From positions 62,001 through 126,000 of the forward strand of contig NZ_WNNK01000012.1 of assembly GCF_009724245.1 (NCBI RefSeq): a stretch of DNA of 64,000 bases. The letters run 5' to 3'. Position 1 is the stretch's first letter. Each line of letters opens with the position of its first letter. The notes under the pieces are model-generated. The model made no database searches and was not told where the DNA came from. It saw only the letters and a program-made list of their open reading frames with translations. The DNA is from Pseudomonas spelaei (GTDB lineage: Bacteria > Pseudomonadota > Gammaproteobacteria > Pseudomonadales > Pseudomonadaceae). Shown here one piece after another: positions 25,603 to 34,131 of the stretch. Made by a program: the position numbers and the translations under genes.

Positions 25603-26628
25603 GTGAAAAGCATTTTGGAAACCATTGGATCGTGTCCGGTCCTCGAACTTTCCCACTCGCTGGTGCCCAGCGGCAAGAAGCTCTATTTGAAGCTGGAGCA
25701 ATTCAACCCCAACCACAGCATCAAGGATCGGACCGCCCTGGGCCTGGTGCTGGCAGCCCTGGAGTCCGGTCTTCTGGCGCCGGGTGGCACCGTGATCGAA
25801 TCCACCTCCGGCAATCTCGGCAAATCCCTGGCGATGATCGGCGCGGCGATGGGTTTGAAAGTGATTGTGGTGGTCGACCCCAAAGTCAGCTCCAGTGCGA
25901 TCAATTGGTACAAGGCCTATGGCGCGCAGGTCGATCTGGTGACGACGCCAGACGGGCAGGGTGGCTATCAGCGGGCGCGGATCGAAAGAGTCCAGCAGTT
26001 GCTGCACGAGTACCCCGGTGCCTACTGGCCCAACCAATATGACAACCCACATAACCCTGCTTATCACGAGAAGGTCTCGGCCAAGGAATTCGCCAGCCTC
26101 GATTACGACGTGTTGGTCGGCTGCGTCAGTACGGGCGGGCATTTGTCCGGTATCGCCAGGGGCATCAAGCACGTTCGCCCGCAGGTCAAAGTGCTGGCGT
26201 GTGATGTGGTGGGATCTGCGGTTCTGGGCGGGGCATTTTCGCCCTACGTGCTCAATGGTGTCGGCCTGGCCTGGCGCTCGGCCAATACCCACCTGGATTG
26301 CTTTGATTACCACAGCTTGATCGATGACCACCATGCGATCTCGATGTGCCGGATCCTGGCCCGTGAGAACGGTTTGCTGCTGGGCGGTTCGGCAGGGCTG
26401 GTGGCCTACGGCGCGCTGCAATGCCTGTATGGCTCCTCGGCGAAAAGTGTCCTGGCGATCATGCCTGACAGTGGCACCAACTACCTCGATACGCTGTATG
26501 ACGACCGTTGGCTGGACGAAAAACAGATCCAGCTGTACGGCGTCGAGGCTCTGCGCCGAGACCTGCAGGCCAGCGAGTTCAAAAGGCCGGGCATGGATGT
26601 CGAGCACTTGGCTTCGATGAGTTATTGA
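25603..26628 (+). CDS. SbnA-like PLP-dependent synthase (CysK fold)
   Basis: The 341-residue enzyme has the PLP lysine in NHSIKDRTALG (about residue 42), phosphate/carboxylate loop ESTSGNLGKSLAM (about 66-78), VVVDPKVSS, the NQYDNPHNPAYH helix, CVSTGGHLSGI and a C-terminal PDSGTNYLDTLYDDRWL. The middle region and C-terminus are closer to staphyloferrin SbnA (N-(2-amino-2-carboxyethyl)-L-glutamate synthase) than to cysteine synthases. I infer that it forms a C-N bond at the beta carbon of a serine-derived substrate. SbnB, the usual partner dehydrogenase, is absent. GTG start 20 bases after the M24 stop, GGGAG upstream. Confidence 0.8.
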   Translation: MKSILETIGSCPVLELSHSLVPSGKKLYLKLEQFNPNHSIKDRTALGLVLAALESGLLAPGGTVIESTSGNLGKSLAMIGAAMGLKVIVVVDPKVSSSAINWYKAYGAQVDLVTTPDGQGGYQRARIERVQQLLHEYPGAYWPNQYDNPHNPAYHEKVSAKEFASLDYDVLVGCVSTGGHLSGIARGIKHVRPQVKVLACDVVGSAVLGGAFSPYVLNGVGLAWRSANTHLDCFDYHSLIDDHHAISMCRILARENGLLLGGSAGLVAYGALQCLYGSSAKSVLAIMPDSGTNYLDTLYDDRWLDEKQIQLYGVEALRRDLQASEFKRPGMDVEHLASMSY

Positions 26629-26683
26629 GGTGCAACACCTCCCTTTGCGTTTCGTTTGTACTGTTCATCCATGAGGATGCTGC

Positions 26684-27190
26684 ATGTTTGACTTCATTCA
26701 GACCGAGGCCGTACCCAGGCAGGATTACCACGACGGCATGGCCAGGCTCGCGGCCGGCGTGTGCATCATCACCACGCGCGTCAATGGTCACCCTGAAGGC
26801 ATGACCGCCACGTCCGTCTGCAGCGTATCGGATGCGCCGCCGACGTTGCTGGTGTGCCTCAATCAACGGTCGAGCACTTTCCAGGCCTGCCTGGAGAGCG
26901 AAATATTGAGCGTCAATGTGCTGGGGCCCCATGCCACGGAGCTGAGCGAGATATTCGCCAAACCCCGTAGCACGGTCGAAAAGTTCTCTTTTGGCCAATG
27001 GCATACCGGGACCACAGGCTCGCCCTTGCTCACGGATGCGCTGGTGATTTTTGATTGCCGGATTGTCGCCACTCACCGTGTGCACTCCCATGGCGTGCTG
27101 TTCTGCGAGCCTGTGAGTGTGCAGATAGGCAGCGCACACGAAGGGTTGGGCTACTTCAACCGGCGCTTCATCCGCATGGCGGCGCACTGA
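26684..27190 (+). CDS. flavin reductase (HpaC-like)
   Basis: The 168-residue protein has the flavin-reductase split-barrel pattern: ARLAAGVCIITTRVNGHPEGMTATSV (read as a region at about residues 15-40, with GMTATSV as its hallmark), PPTLLVCLNQRS, SVNVLGP, and VHSHGVLFCEPVSVQIG. It should use NAD(P)H to reduce FAD or FMN and pass it to the HpaB-like oxygenase at 22822. Its presence in the same set supports a two-component monooxygenase. GAGGATGCTGC precedes the ATG. It follows the SbnA-like gene by 55 bases. Confidence 0.85.
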   Translation: MFDFIQTEAVPRQDYHDGMARLAAGVCIITTRVNGHPEGMTATSVCSVSDAPPTLLVCLNQRSSTFQACLESEILSVNVLGPHATELSEIFAKPRSTVEKFSFGQWHTGTTGSPLLTDALVIFDCRIVATHRVHSHGVLFCEPVSVQIGSAHEGLGYFNRRFIRMAAH

Positions 27191-27254
27191 GCCGGCCTGC
27201 ACTTTTTAGTTGTTCGATGCTTAACGAGTTTCCCTTACATCTGGAGATAACACT

Positions 27255-29111
27255 ATGTGCGGAATGGCGGGTTGGCTTTCTTACTCAAGGGATCTGAGGC
27301 AGCACCGGGACACCGTCCAGCGAATGACCGATACCATGGCCCTGCGCGGCCCTGACGGTGAAGGCTTGTGGATTGACGGGCCAATTGCCCTGGGCCATCG
27401 ACGCTTGTCGGTGATCGACCTGGAGGGCGGCAGGCAACCCATGGCTGCCAACCAGCCGGGTCACGAGAACGATGTAGCGGTTATCAGCTATGTCGGTGAG
27501 GTCTACAACTTTCGCGAATTGCGTGCCGAGCTGGTGAGCAAAGGGCATCACTTCAAAACCAACAGTGACACCGAAGTGGTGTTGCGGGCCTATGTTGAAT
27601 GGGGCGAGCAATTTGCCGAACGCCTGAATGGCATGTACGGCTTTGCCTTGTGGGATATCCGCAAACAGGAATTACTGCTGGTCCGTGACCGGATGGGCGT
27701 CAAGCCGCTGTTCTACTTCCCCACCGCCGATGGTGTGATCTTTGGCTCGGAGCCCAAGGCCATTCTGGCCAACGCTCTGGTGCCACGGCGAATCCAGGCC
27801 GACGGCATGCGCGAGCTGCTGGAACTGGTCAAGACGCCAGGGCAGGCGATCTTCGCGGGTATGCGAGAGGTACTGCCCGGTGAAATCGTCAAGGTCAACC
27901 GCGATGGCATCAAGACTCGCCGTTACTGGCAACTGGAAGCCCGCGAGCACACGGATTCGCTGCAGCAAACCATTCAACACACCCGTGATTTGCTGGAAGA
28001 CATTGTCGACCGCCAGATGATCACCGATGTGCCTCTGTGCGTGCTGCTGTCGGGCGGTCTGGACTCCTCGACCATTACCTCCCTGGCCTCCAAAAAACTG
28101 TTGGCCCAAGGCAAGGAAAACGTGCGTACGTTCTCCCTTGACTTCAAGGACCACGGTGAAGAGTTCGTCAGTGATGGTTTCCGCCTGACGCCGGACACAC
28201 CCTTTGTCTGGGACCTGGTCAAGTGGGTGGACTCCAATCACGGCCAGATCATCCTCGACAGCCGAGAGCTGGCCGACCCGGCACTGCGCCTGGCCGTTGT
28301 CCGCGCGCTTGATTTGCCGCCGGCCTATTGGGGTGACCTCTATCCTTCGCTTTACCGACTGTTTGAGGAGGTGCGCAAACAGTCCACGGTGGCACTGTCA
28401 GGTGAGGCCGCAGACGAGGTGTTCGGTGGATACCGCTGGTTCCATGACCCGGCTGCCATTCCCGCCGATACCTTCCCGTGGATGTCCACGGCGACGGTCA
28501 AGTTGTTCGACGGCAAGAACCTGTTCGATCAGGGCCTGCTGACGAAACTGGATATGCCCACTTTCGTGCAGGACAGCTACCGTCAAGCACTCGATGCGGT
28601 GCCGGAGCTGCCGGGAGAGGACGCGACCAATCGGCGCATGCGCCAGATCACCCATATTCACCTGACGCGTTACGTGCAGTCCCTGTTGGACCGCAAGGAC
28701 CGCATGAGCATGGCGGTGGGGCTCGAGTTGCGGGTGCCGTTCTGTGATCACCGGCTGGTGGAATATGCCTTCAATATTCCCTGGGAAATGAAAACCTTCG
28801 ATGGCCGGGAGAAGAGTATCTTGCGAGCGGCGGCACGGGACTTGCTACCGGATTCCATCGTGCAGCGGATCAAGAACCCTTATCCGGCGACCCAGGATCC
28901 GGCCTACGAAAAAGAACTGCGCTCGGCCATGTCCAACATCGTGGCGGACCCGAATGCACCGGTACGTCAATTGCTGGACCTGGGGCGCGTCAAGGACACC
29001 CTGGGCAGGGAGGCGGGGAAAGTCTCGCCGTTGCACGAGCGTATGGGCATGGAGCGGGTGGTGGGCATGAACAGTTGGCTCGCCGAGTATGATGTGTCCG
29101 TGGATATCTAG
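27255..29111 (+). CDS. asparagine-synthetase-like amidotransferase
   Basis: The 618-residue protein begins Met-Cys-Gly, so the processed Cys is the glutaminase nucleophile, followed by RGPDGEG, LGHRRLSVIDLEGG and NSDTEVVLRAYVEWG (N-terminal class II GATase domain). The synthetase domain has the pyrophosphate-binding SGGLDSSTI at about residue 269 and SGEAADEVFGGYRW near 383. Such proteins amidate aspartate, but homologues in gene clusters make other amides or close beta-lactam rings (CarA, beta-LS). Surrounding genes argue for a pathway role. Start ATG has GGAG ten bases upstream. A hairpin follows. Confidence 0.85.
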   Translation: MCGMAGWLSYSRDLRQHRDTVQRMTDTMALRGPDGEGLWIDGPIALGHRRLSVIDLEGGRQPMAANQPGHENDVAVISYVGEVYNFRELRAELVSKGHHFKTNSDTEVVLRAYVEWGEQFAERLNGMYGFALWDIRKQELLLVRDRMGVKPLFYFPTADGVIFGSEPKAILANALVPRRIQADGMRELLELVKTPGQAIFAGMREVLPGEIVKVNRDGIKTRRYWQLEAREHTDSLQQTIQHTRDLLEDIVDRQMITDVPLCVLLSGGLDSSTITSLASKKLLAQGKENVRTFSLDFKDHGEEFVSDGFRLTPDTPFVWDLVKWVDSNHGQIILDSRELADPALRLAVVRALDLPPAYWGDLYPSLYRLFEEVRKQSTVALSGEAADEVFGGYRWFHDPAAIPADTFPWMSTATVKLFDGKNLFDQGLLTKLDMPTFVQDSYRQALDAVPELPGEDATNRRMRQITHIHLTRYVQSLLDRKDRMSMAVGLELRVPFCDHRLVEYAFNIPWEMKTFDGREKSILRAAARDLLPDSIVQRIKNPYPATQDPAYEKELRSAMSNIVADPNAPVRQLLDLGRVKDTLGREAGKVSPLHERMGMERVVGMNSWLAEYDVSVDI

Positions 29112-29124
29112 CGTAGAACGTGTC

Positions 29125-29162
29125 GAACCCACCCGCGCAGCGCAGGCTGCGCGGGTGGGTTC
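29125..29162 (+). promoter_or_regulatory. perfect GC-rich hairpin between synthetase and exporter genes
   Basis: GAACCCACCCGCGCAGC and its complement form a 17-base-pair stem around GCAG. It starts 13 bases after the synthetase stop and lacks a T-tract. It could partly terminate, or stabilise the 3' end, and so set the ratio of biosynthetic to exporter transcript. Confidence 0.6.
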
Positions 29163-29199
29163 ACGATGACTCAGCAATGAACAGGGATGGACATTACCG

Positions 29200-30381
29200 A
29201 TGGTCAACTCAGCCTTGCGGATATGGTGTGCAGTCAGCGTGCTGTGTGTGGCCTCGTTCACGATGGTCACCTCCGAGTTTGCCCCCATTGGTTTGTTGTC
29301 GCAGATATCAGCCGACCTGGATCAAACCCCGTCTACGATCGGGCTGACGGTGACGTTGTACGCATGGATCGGCGCGGCCAGCGGCTTGCTGTCCAACTGG
29401 TTGAACCGCTGGATACCGCGCAAGGCGCTGCTGATCGGGTTGATGCTGATACTGGCCGTCTCAAACGGCCTGGCGGCGTTATCCCCCGAATTCTCGACGC
29501 TGCTCGGCGCCCGCGCCGTCGGCGCATTGGCCCATGGTGTGTTCTGGGCAATCGTGGCCGCCACTGCCGCGCACATTGTGCCGGTGCAACGCATAGGGCT
29601 GGCCACCTCGATCGTGTTGGGCGGCATCACGGTCGCCACAGTCATGGGCGTTCCTCTGGTCAATCTGGTGGGGCAGTACGATGGCTGGCGCACGGCGTTT
29701 GTGTGCCTGGCCTTGATGTGTGTCGCCAGCGCCGGTGCGATAGCCCTGGTGCTGCCCTCCATGCAGATTCATTCACTCGCCAAAGGTGTCGGGTTTGCAG
29801 CGGTGCTGCGGCGCAAGGATCTGTTGATCACTTACGTCATCACCGGGCTGACCGCGGCTGCGCATTTTGGCGCCTACACCTTTGTCGAACCGTTTATTGG
29901 CCAGGTGCCCGGCATCACGTCGTACCTGATTGCTGTCCTGCTGTTTGCCTTCGGCGCAGCCGGGTTTCTGGGCAACCTGTTGAGTGCGCTGTTTATTGAT
30001 CGCTACTTGAAGACGTTCATTCTGGTAGCGTTGATCGCGATGGCGCTGGCCTTGGTGACCTTGGGCATCTACGGCCCCTTGCTGGGTATCGCGCCTGTGG
30101 TGATCTTGCTGGTGGTCTGGGGCATCGCTATTTCCGCCTTGTTTACCGGCCTGCAAACCTGGGTCTTGAGGATTGCCGGTGATCACATGGTGCCGGCCAC
30201 CGCGATCCATACCGCTGTGTTGAACAGTGCGATCGGGCTGGGGGTGATTATCGGTGGGGGAGCGCTGAATGTGGCCGGGTTCAAGGGCGCAATGCTCGCG
30301 GCCAGCGTGGTGATTGTCCCGGCCATCGTCCTGATGATTGCTTCAGGCCTTCGCGCTCGTACCGAGGCGGTTTTCTCCTAG
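29200..30381 (+). CDS. MFS transporter, drug/sugar efflux type
   Basis: The 393-residue protein has 12 predicted hydrophobic segments and the start MVNSALRIWCAVSVLCVASF typical of the DHA1 (SotB/CmlA/AraJ-like) group. FAPIGLLSQISADLDQT follows the first segment, and RAVGALAHGVFWAIVAATAA (about residues 105-124) is a typical fourth-segment motif. This group exports arabinose, isopropyl-galactosides, purines or drugs in exchange for protons. At the end of the biosynthetic set it is the probable exporter or self-protection pump for the product. It overlaps the convergent small gene by 39 bases. Confidence 0.85.
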   Translation: MVNSALRIWCAVSVLCVASFTMVTSEFAPIGLLSQISADLDQTPSTIGLTVTLYAWIGAASGLLSNWLNRWIPRKALLIGLMLILAVSNGLAALSPEFSTLLGARAVGALAHGVFWAIVAATAAHIVPVQRIGLATSIVLGGITVATVMGVPLVNLVGQYDGWRTAFVCLALMCVASAGAIALVLPSMQIHSLAKGVGFAAVLRRKDLLITYVITGLTAAAHFGAYTFVEPFIGQVPGITSYLIAVLLFAFGAAGFLGNLLSALFIDRYLKTFILVALIAMALALVTLGIYGPLLGIAPVVILLVVWGIAISALFTGLQTWVLRIAGDHMVPATAIHTAVLNSAIGLGVIIGGGALNVAGFKGAMLAASVVIVPAIVLMIASGLRARTEAVFS

Positions 30382-30681
30382 CGCTGCGGTCGGCAGCGTC
30401 GCCTCAATCCGGGCCTGTTCCCAGGCACTCAGCAGGCTGACCGGGTCGGTGCCGAAACGGTGCCAATGCCCGGTCCTGCCGTCGGGTGCCACACAGGACG
30501 GGCAACCGATCAAGACACCATTGCTGGTCAGCAGCGTGATCTCCCAGTCATCCACCTTGACCACTGTGGTCTCGCCATTGGAGACCGTCGGCGGGTGTTG
30601 CAAGGTGCGGGTGTCGAGTGCGACATCCTTGAGCACTTGGTAAGCCTCCCGCGCAGAAACGGTCGTCGTGGATTTCGTCAT
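30343..30681 (-). CDS. conserved hypothetical protein (112 aa)
   Basis: The start MTKSTTTVSAREAYQVLKD has AAGG nine bases upstream; an ATG at 30741 would add 20 residues with a weaker site. The protein is soluble; features are VVKVDDWEITLLTSNG and two nearby Cys in IGCPSCVAPDG, then HWHRFGTDPVSLLSAWEQAR. It looks like a small domain of a Pseudomonas family of unknown function. It is convergent with and overlaps the exporter gene, so it is not part of that operon. A 404-base gap without recognised elements separates it from the next gene. Confidence 0.6.
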   Translation of the reverse strand: MTKSTTTVSAREAYQVLKDVALDTRTLQHPPTVSNGETTVVKVDDWEITLLTSNGVLIGCPSCVAPDGRTGHWHRFGTDPVSLLSAWEQARIEATLPTAALGENRLGTSAKA

Positions 30682-31085
30682 CGTGATTGCCTTGGTCTGG
30701 ATGGGTGCAGTTTCGCGCTCCTCAGGGTGGGTTTCAAGCATTGCCGGGCTCGTGCGCCATGGCTTGAATTTTTTGCGAACGGCGCTAGTTTTTTTGTAAC
30801 AATTGAGTGTATAAGATACAGGCTACTGGGTTGAAAGATGACTTTCACCCGTAGTGGAGTCCCTCGCGTTATTGATTGTTTTCTCGGCGTCGGGTTCTCA
30901 AGCGTGTACGCACATGGAATGTCGCGGTACTCGCAAAAAGCATTTGTTCAGCACACTGAAGTGCTCTTCGGATAAATGCCTTCAATCGACTTGATAGTGT
31001 TGCCGTCGCCGGGTGTGGATGGCATTTCATTATGGGGTCTTATTACCTTTAATTTAACTAATCTGTTTTAAATGGAGCAATACTC
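30682..31085. other. intergenic region, no gene seen
   Basis: The 404 bases between the divergent small gene and the nuclease gene are AT-richer in the last 120 bases, as expected for promoters. I see no coding frame, terminator or repeat. Confidence 0.4.
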
Positions 31086-31931
31086 ATGCAAAGGAAAGCA
31101 CAGTTGAAGTACCTGGCGCTATTATGGCTGCCGCTGATGACGGCCTGTACCAGCACCCAAACTACCCGTGAGCCAGTGCGTGCCATCCAGGCACCCATCG
31201 AGCAGGCGGCCACGCTCGATAACTGCTCGTTCGGCTGCCCTTCGGGTGGTGGGCCGCTGACGCTGAATCGCCAGGCCTACACCCTGAACAACAATGGCTC
31301 GACCAAGTTCGCCAACTGGGTCGCCTACCGGATCACCAAGACCACACCGGCCAGCGGGCGTCCGCGTAACTGGCAGACCGACCCGGATATTCCGGCCGGC
31401 GAAACCCTTGATCCTGTGGACTACAACGGCGCGAACGTCGCGCTGAAGGTTGACCGTGGGCACCAGGCGAACCTGGCGTCGATGGCCGGGGTGTCCGATT
31501 GGCAGACCCTCAATTACCTCTCCAACATCACCCCGCAGAAGTCTGATTTGAACCAGGGCCCTTGGGCGCGTCTGGAGGATCAGGAGCGCAACCTGAGCAA
31601 GGATGCGGCGATCGATGAGGTCTACGTGATGACGGGGCCACTGTATGAAAAGTTTATCGGCACTTTGCCAGGCACCAATAAGGTTCACACGATTCCCAGT
31701 GGCTACTGGAAGATTATTGTTGTCGGAAAGTCGCCGGAAGACGGTCTTTATGCCTCATTCATCATGAATCAGGATTCGCCCAAGGCGGCCAACTTTTGTG
31801 ACTATCGCGCGACCGTCGAACAAATTGAAGAACGTTCGGGCCTGACGTTCTGGAGTGGCTTGCCGCAAATGGTGCAAACGGCGCTTAAATCCAGGCAGGG
31901 GCAACTGCCGCAGAAGATTGGTTGCAAGTAA
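31086..31931 (+). CDS. DNA/RNA non-specific endonuclease, lipoprotein
   Basis: The 281-residue protein has a signal with lipobox (PLMTAC, Cys21) and the beta-beta-alpha metal nuclease core: KVDRGHQANLASM (DRGH motif, catalytic His) near residue 120 and LSNITPQKSDLNQGPW, whose Asn binds the magnesium water cluster. It is a NucA/NUC1-family enzyme that degrades DNA and RNA, here probably anchored in the outer membrane or periplasm. Four Cys may form disulphides. No immunity-like neighbour is present. A role in nutrient scavenging or DNA processing is likely. Confidence 0.9.
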   Translation: MQRKAQLKYLALLWLPLMTACTSTQTTREPVRAIQAPIEQAATLDNCSFGCPSGGGPLTLNRQAYTLNNNGSTKFANWVAYRITKTTPASGRPRNWQTDPDIPAGETLDPVDYNGANVALKVDRGHQANLASMAGVSDWQTLNYLSNITPQKSDLNQGPWARLEDQERNLSKDAAIDEVYVMTGPLYEKFIGTLPGTNKVHTIPSGYWKIIVVGKSPEDGLYASFIMNQDSPKAANFCDYRATVEQIEERSGLTFWSGLPQMVQTALKSRQGQLPQKIGCK

Positions 31932-32231
31932 TTCCTGAGGTGGTGCGGCAGTGTCGCACTTAAACTATTCAATCTGATTGACCACACTAAGTGGGTAGGG
32001 CAGTGAGTGCCTGCCAACTTGGCTGAGACTGTATGTGGTTCGCGATCAGTAAGCGGTCTGCACGTTTCCCGAATGTCAGGCGGTCAATCCTGGCATTCAC
32101 CCCTCCGAAATCCGCCAACGACAATCGACTTTTAGCAGGAGTGGCCTTTTAACATTGCCGCTCACTCTTTATTATCCGCCCCCAGCAACTCCGGCCATGG
32201 AGACGCTCCATTAAAAACTAAGGAAGTCGTA
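31932..32231. other. intergenic region, no gene seen
   Basis: Three hundred bases between two lipoprotein genes on the same strand. No hairpin with a T-tract or coding frame is convincing; the second half probably holds the promoter of the next gene. Confidence 0.35.
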
Positions 32232-32870
32232 ATGCACATTGGAAAAATGCTGGGGTTGGCCCTGATCATGTTGGGGATGAGTGGTTGCGCCAGCTTCACG
32301 AAGGACGAAGTGGCGCCCGTCAGCCTGCCATCGATGGCCAACTTCGCCAACAAGCCAAACGTCTACGTAGACTTTGCTTTCTACCAAGGTGAACCGAAAA
32401 GCACTACCGCCGTTGAGGTTCCGCAAGCGCGGGACATGCTTCGCCCACAGTTGCAAAAAGTCCTCACCGATTCCGGTCTGTTTGGTCGCGTCACCCTGGA
32501 TGAGTTCCAGAAGCAGCCGGGCGATTACAGCCTGCGCCTGAAGGTCTACAACCATCCGCCAAGCGGTGGTCAGTTGGTCATGGCCTTCATCAGTGGCCTG
32601 ACCTTCACCATCATTCCAACCCTGGGTACTGACCAGTACACCATGAGCCTTGAGTCCCTGGACTCGCAAGGTCAAGCGTTGAGTACCGGCACCAACCACG
32701 ATGGAGTCAACACCTGGATGGGTATCTGGTTTATCCCGATGATGGCCTACACGCCGAAAGAAGCGGTGACCGACACGTTCACCCGTCAGGTCAACGCGCT
32801 GCTCAAGCAAATGGTGGACAGCAAGAACCTGAAGTATTCGGCTCTGGATGCCGGCGTGCCACGGGCCTGA
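32232..32870 (+). CDS. lipoprotein of unknown function
   Basis: The 212-residue protein has a lipobox (LGMSGC, Cys19). The body has FAFYQGEPKSTTA, then LRPQLQKVLTDSGLFGRVTL and a semi-hydrophobic stretch LVMAFISGLTFTIIPTLG, followed by WMGIWFIPMMAYTPKE. This resembles outer-membrane lipoproteins that assemble from repeated short strands, but I do not know the family. The convergent neighbour at 32936-33481 is also a lipoprotein with similar phrases about FFGFIAIP, so the two may be distantly related. Confidence 0.65.
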   Translation: MHIGKMLGLALIMLGMSGCASFTKDEVAPVSLPSMANFANKPNVYVDFAFYQGEPKSTTAVEVPQARDMLRPQLQKVLTDSGLFGRVTLDEFQKQPGDYSLRLKVYNHPPSGGQLVMAFISGLTFTIIPTLGTDQYTMSLESLDSQGQALSTGTNHDGVNTWMGIWFIPMMAYTPKEAVTDTFTRQVNALLKQMVDSKNLKYSALDAGVPRA

Positions 32871-32897
32871 CCCGCTCGCAAGCATGCGATGAAACCT

Positions 32898-32927
32898 CTG
32901 CGAGAGCGGGCTGACCCGCTCTCGCAG
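32898..32927. terminator. bidirectional hairpin between convergent lipoprotein genes
   Basis: CTGCGAGAGCGGG and CCCGCTCTCGCAG form a perfect 13-base-pair stem with loop CTGA. It lacks a long T-tract, so it may be a terminator of both genes or a barrier to antisense reading. Confidence 0.65.
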
Positions 32928-32935
32928 TACGTGCC

Positions 32936-33481
32936 TTATTTAAGCGCCTGGATGAACAGCGGGTCGCTGTACAGCGACTTGAGCAAATCGCGCACCATCG
33001 GGTTGTAAGCATTCGCGGCATTCGGGATCGCAATGAATCCGAAGAAAGAACTGGACCACGTGTTATTCACTTCTTTGGTCCCTTCGTACACCACGTCATT
33101 TCCCTTGAGCAGAGTAAACCGAGCGGCCAGCGTACCGTTGCCGGAACCCATTCCTGCCGTCAGTGAGTTCTTGACCACCAGCACTTGCAGATGACGTTCT
33201 GCCTGCGGATTCAGCAGACCCGCCAATTTGAGTTCCTGGGTGATGGCTGCCTGGATATGTGCCGGGATGCTGCCGCTGGGAGACCTGATCGGATTGGCCC
33301 GGACTGTCAGCGTTCCCTCACCAGACGCGGCCGTAACCTGGGCGTTGCTGATGGGCTGCAGTGGGGGTGTTTGCTTGAGGCGCTGGACGTTATCGAAGTT
33401 GGGCTCATATTGCGTCATGGTGACGCCGCAACCTTGCAGCAGCAGTGCGAGCAACGGGGCCAACAGTAGAAGCTTTTTCAC
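32936..33481 (-). CDS. lipoprotein of unknown function
   Basis: The 181-residue protein has a clear signal (MKKLLLLAPLLALLLQGC, lipobox LLQGC, Cys18). The mature part includes QYEPNFDNVQRLKQ, IRSPSGSIPAHIQAAITQEL and FTLLKGNDVVYEGTKEVNN, which suggests a DUF799/DUF4136-like or CsgG-type periplasmic strand pattern, but the family is not certain. AAGGAAAT precedes the ATG. It is a single gene. Confidence 0.65.
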   Translation of the reverse strand: MKKLLLLAPLLALLLQGCGVTMTQYEPNFDNVQRLKQTPPLQPISNAQVTAASGEGTLTVRANPIRSPSGSIPAHIQAAITQELKLAGLLNPQAERHLQVLVVKNSLTAGMGSGNGTLAARFTLLKGNDVVYEGTKEVNNTWSSSFFGFIAIPNAANAYNPMVRDLLKSLYSDPLFIQALK

Positions 33482-33706
33482 GGCATTTCCTTGCGTGAGA
33501 GTGGGAGAGGGCCGCGATTATCGTCAGCCAATGCCGAGGCGGCAACCACCGGTCGCATGAAGCTTGAAGCGTTGTGCGGAACCGGTTGTGGTTGTGGCGC
33601 AAAAAGTTTGTCTTGGAAAGTCACTGAGAAGGCATTTTGCTGGCCCTCTTGTTACAAAATGTTCGCCAAAATCACTTTTATTTTCAGGTGGTTAGGCGGG
33701 ATGCAA

Positions 33707-34036
33707 ATGCGCAATGTTGGAATCATGCTGATCGCCTGTTCCCTGGCGGGCGGGGCGGCGACTGTTCAGGCCAGAGAGCTGCGAGAGAACGATCGGTACA
33801 TGTGCAGTTGGGGCGCGGGCACGGCCGCCAGGGCCCAGGAGTTGAAGCTGTCCGGCGTCTCGTTGTATGCCGCGCGGCAGAAGATCCAGACGTACAAGTT
33901 CAACAAGTCCTGGATGCACATGATGGCCATGGGTATTACGGAGCAGACCTATGACAGCCGTTCGCGGGCCAGGCCTGAGGTGATTCGGCAGAGCTTTTAC
34001 CAGGACTGCCTGCGCTACAAGCTGGCGCGCAAATGA
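33707..34036 (+). CDS. small periplasmic protein of unknown function
   Basis: The 109-residue protein starts MRNVGIMLIACSLAGGAATV and has a signal peptide ending QARE. The mature part has two Cys (YMCSWGAG, YQDCLRYK) and YAARQKIQTYKFNKSWMHMM. AGGCGG lies seven bases before this ATG; an ATG two codons earlier is too close to that site. The longer frame to 33491 is not protein-like. The family is not recognised; Cys spacing suggests one disulphide in the periplasm. Confidence 0.6.
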   Translation: MRNVGIMLIACSLAGGAATVQARELRENDRYMCSWGAGTAARAQELKLSGVSLYAARQKIQTYKFNKSWMHMMAMGITEQTYDSRSRARPEVIRQSFYQDCLRYKLARK

Positions 34037-34131
34037 TTACACCGCCCAGTGCAAAATCTGCGTAACCCTGTCCAACTTTGCCCGCCTGTCGCTCTTCATA
34101 CTGGTCCCAGGTACTTGAAGAGGCAGGCGCA

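Noticed and set aside
29187..29999. Alternative frame overlapping the MFS gene
   Set aside because: Rich in Arg/His/Cys without motifs; the MFS frame has clear membrane segments.
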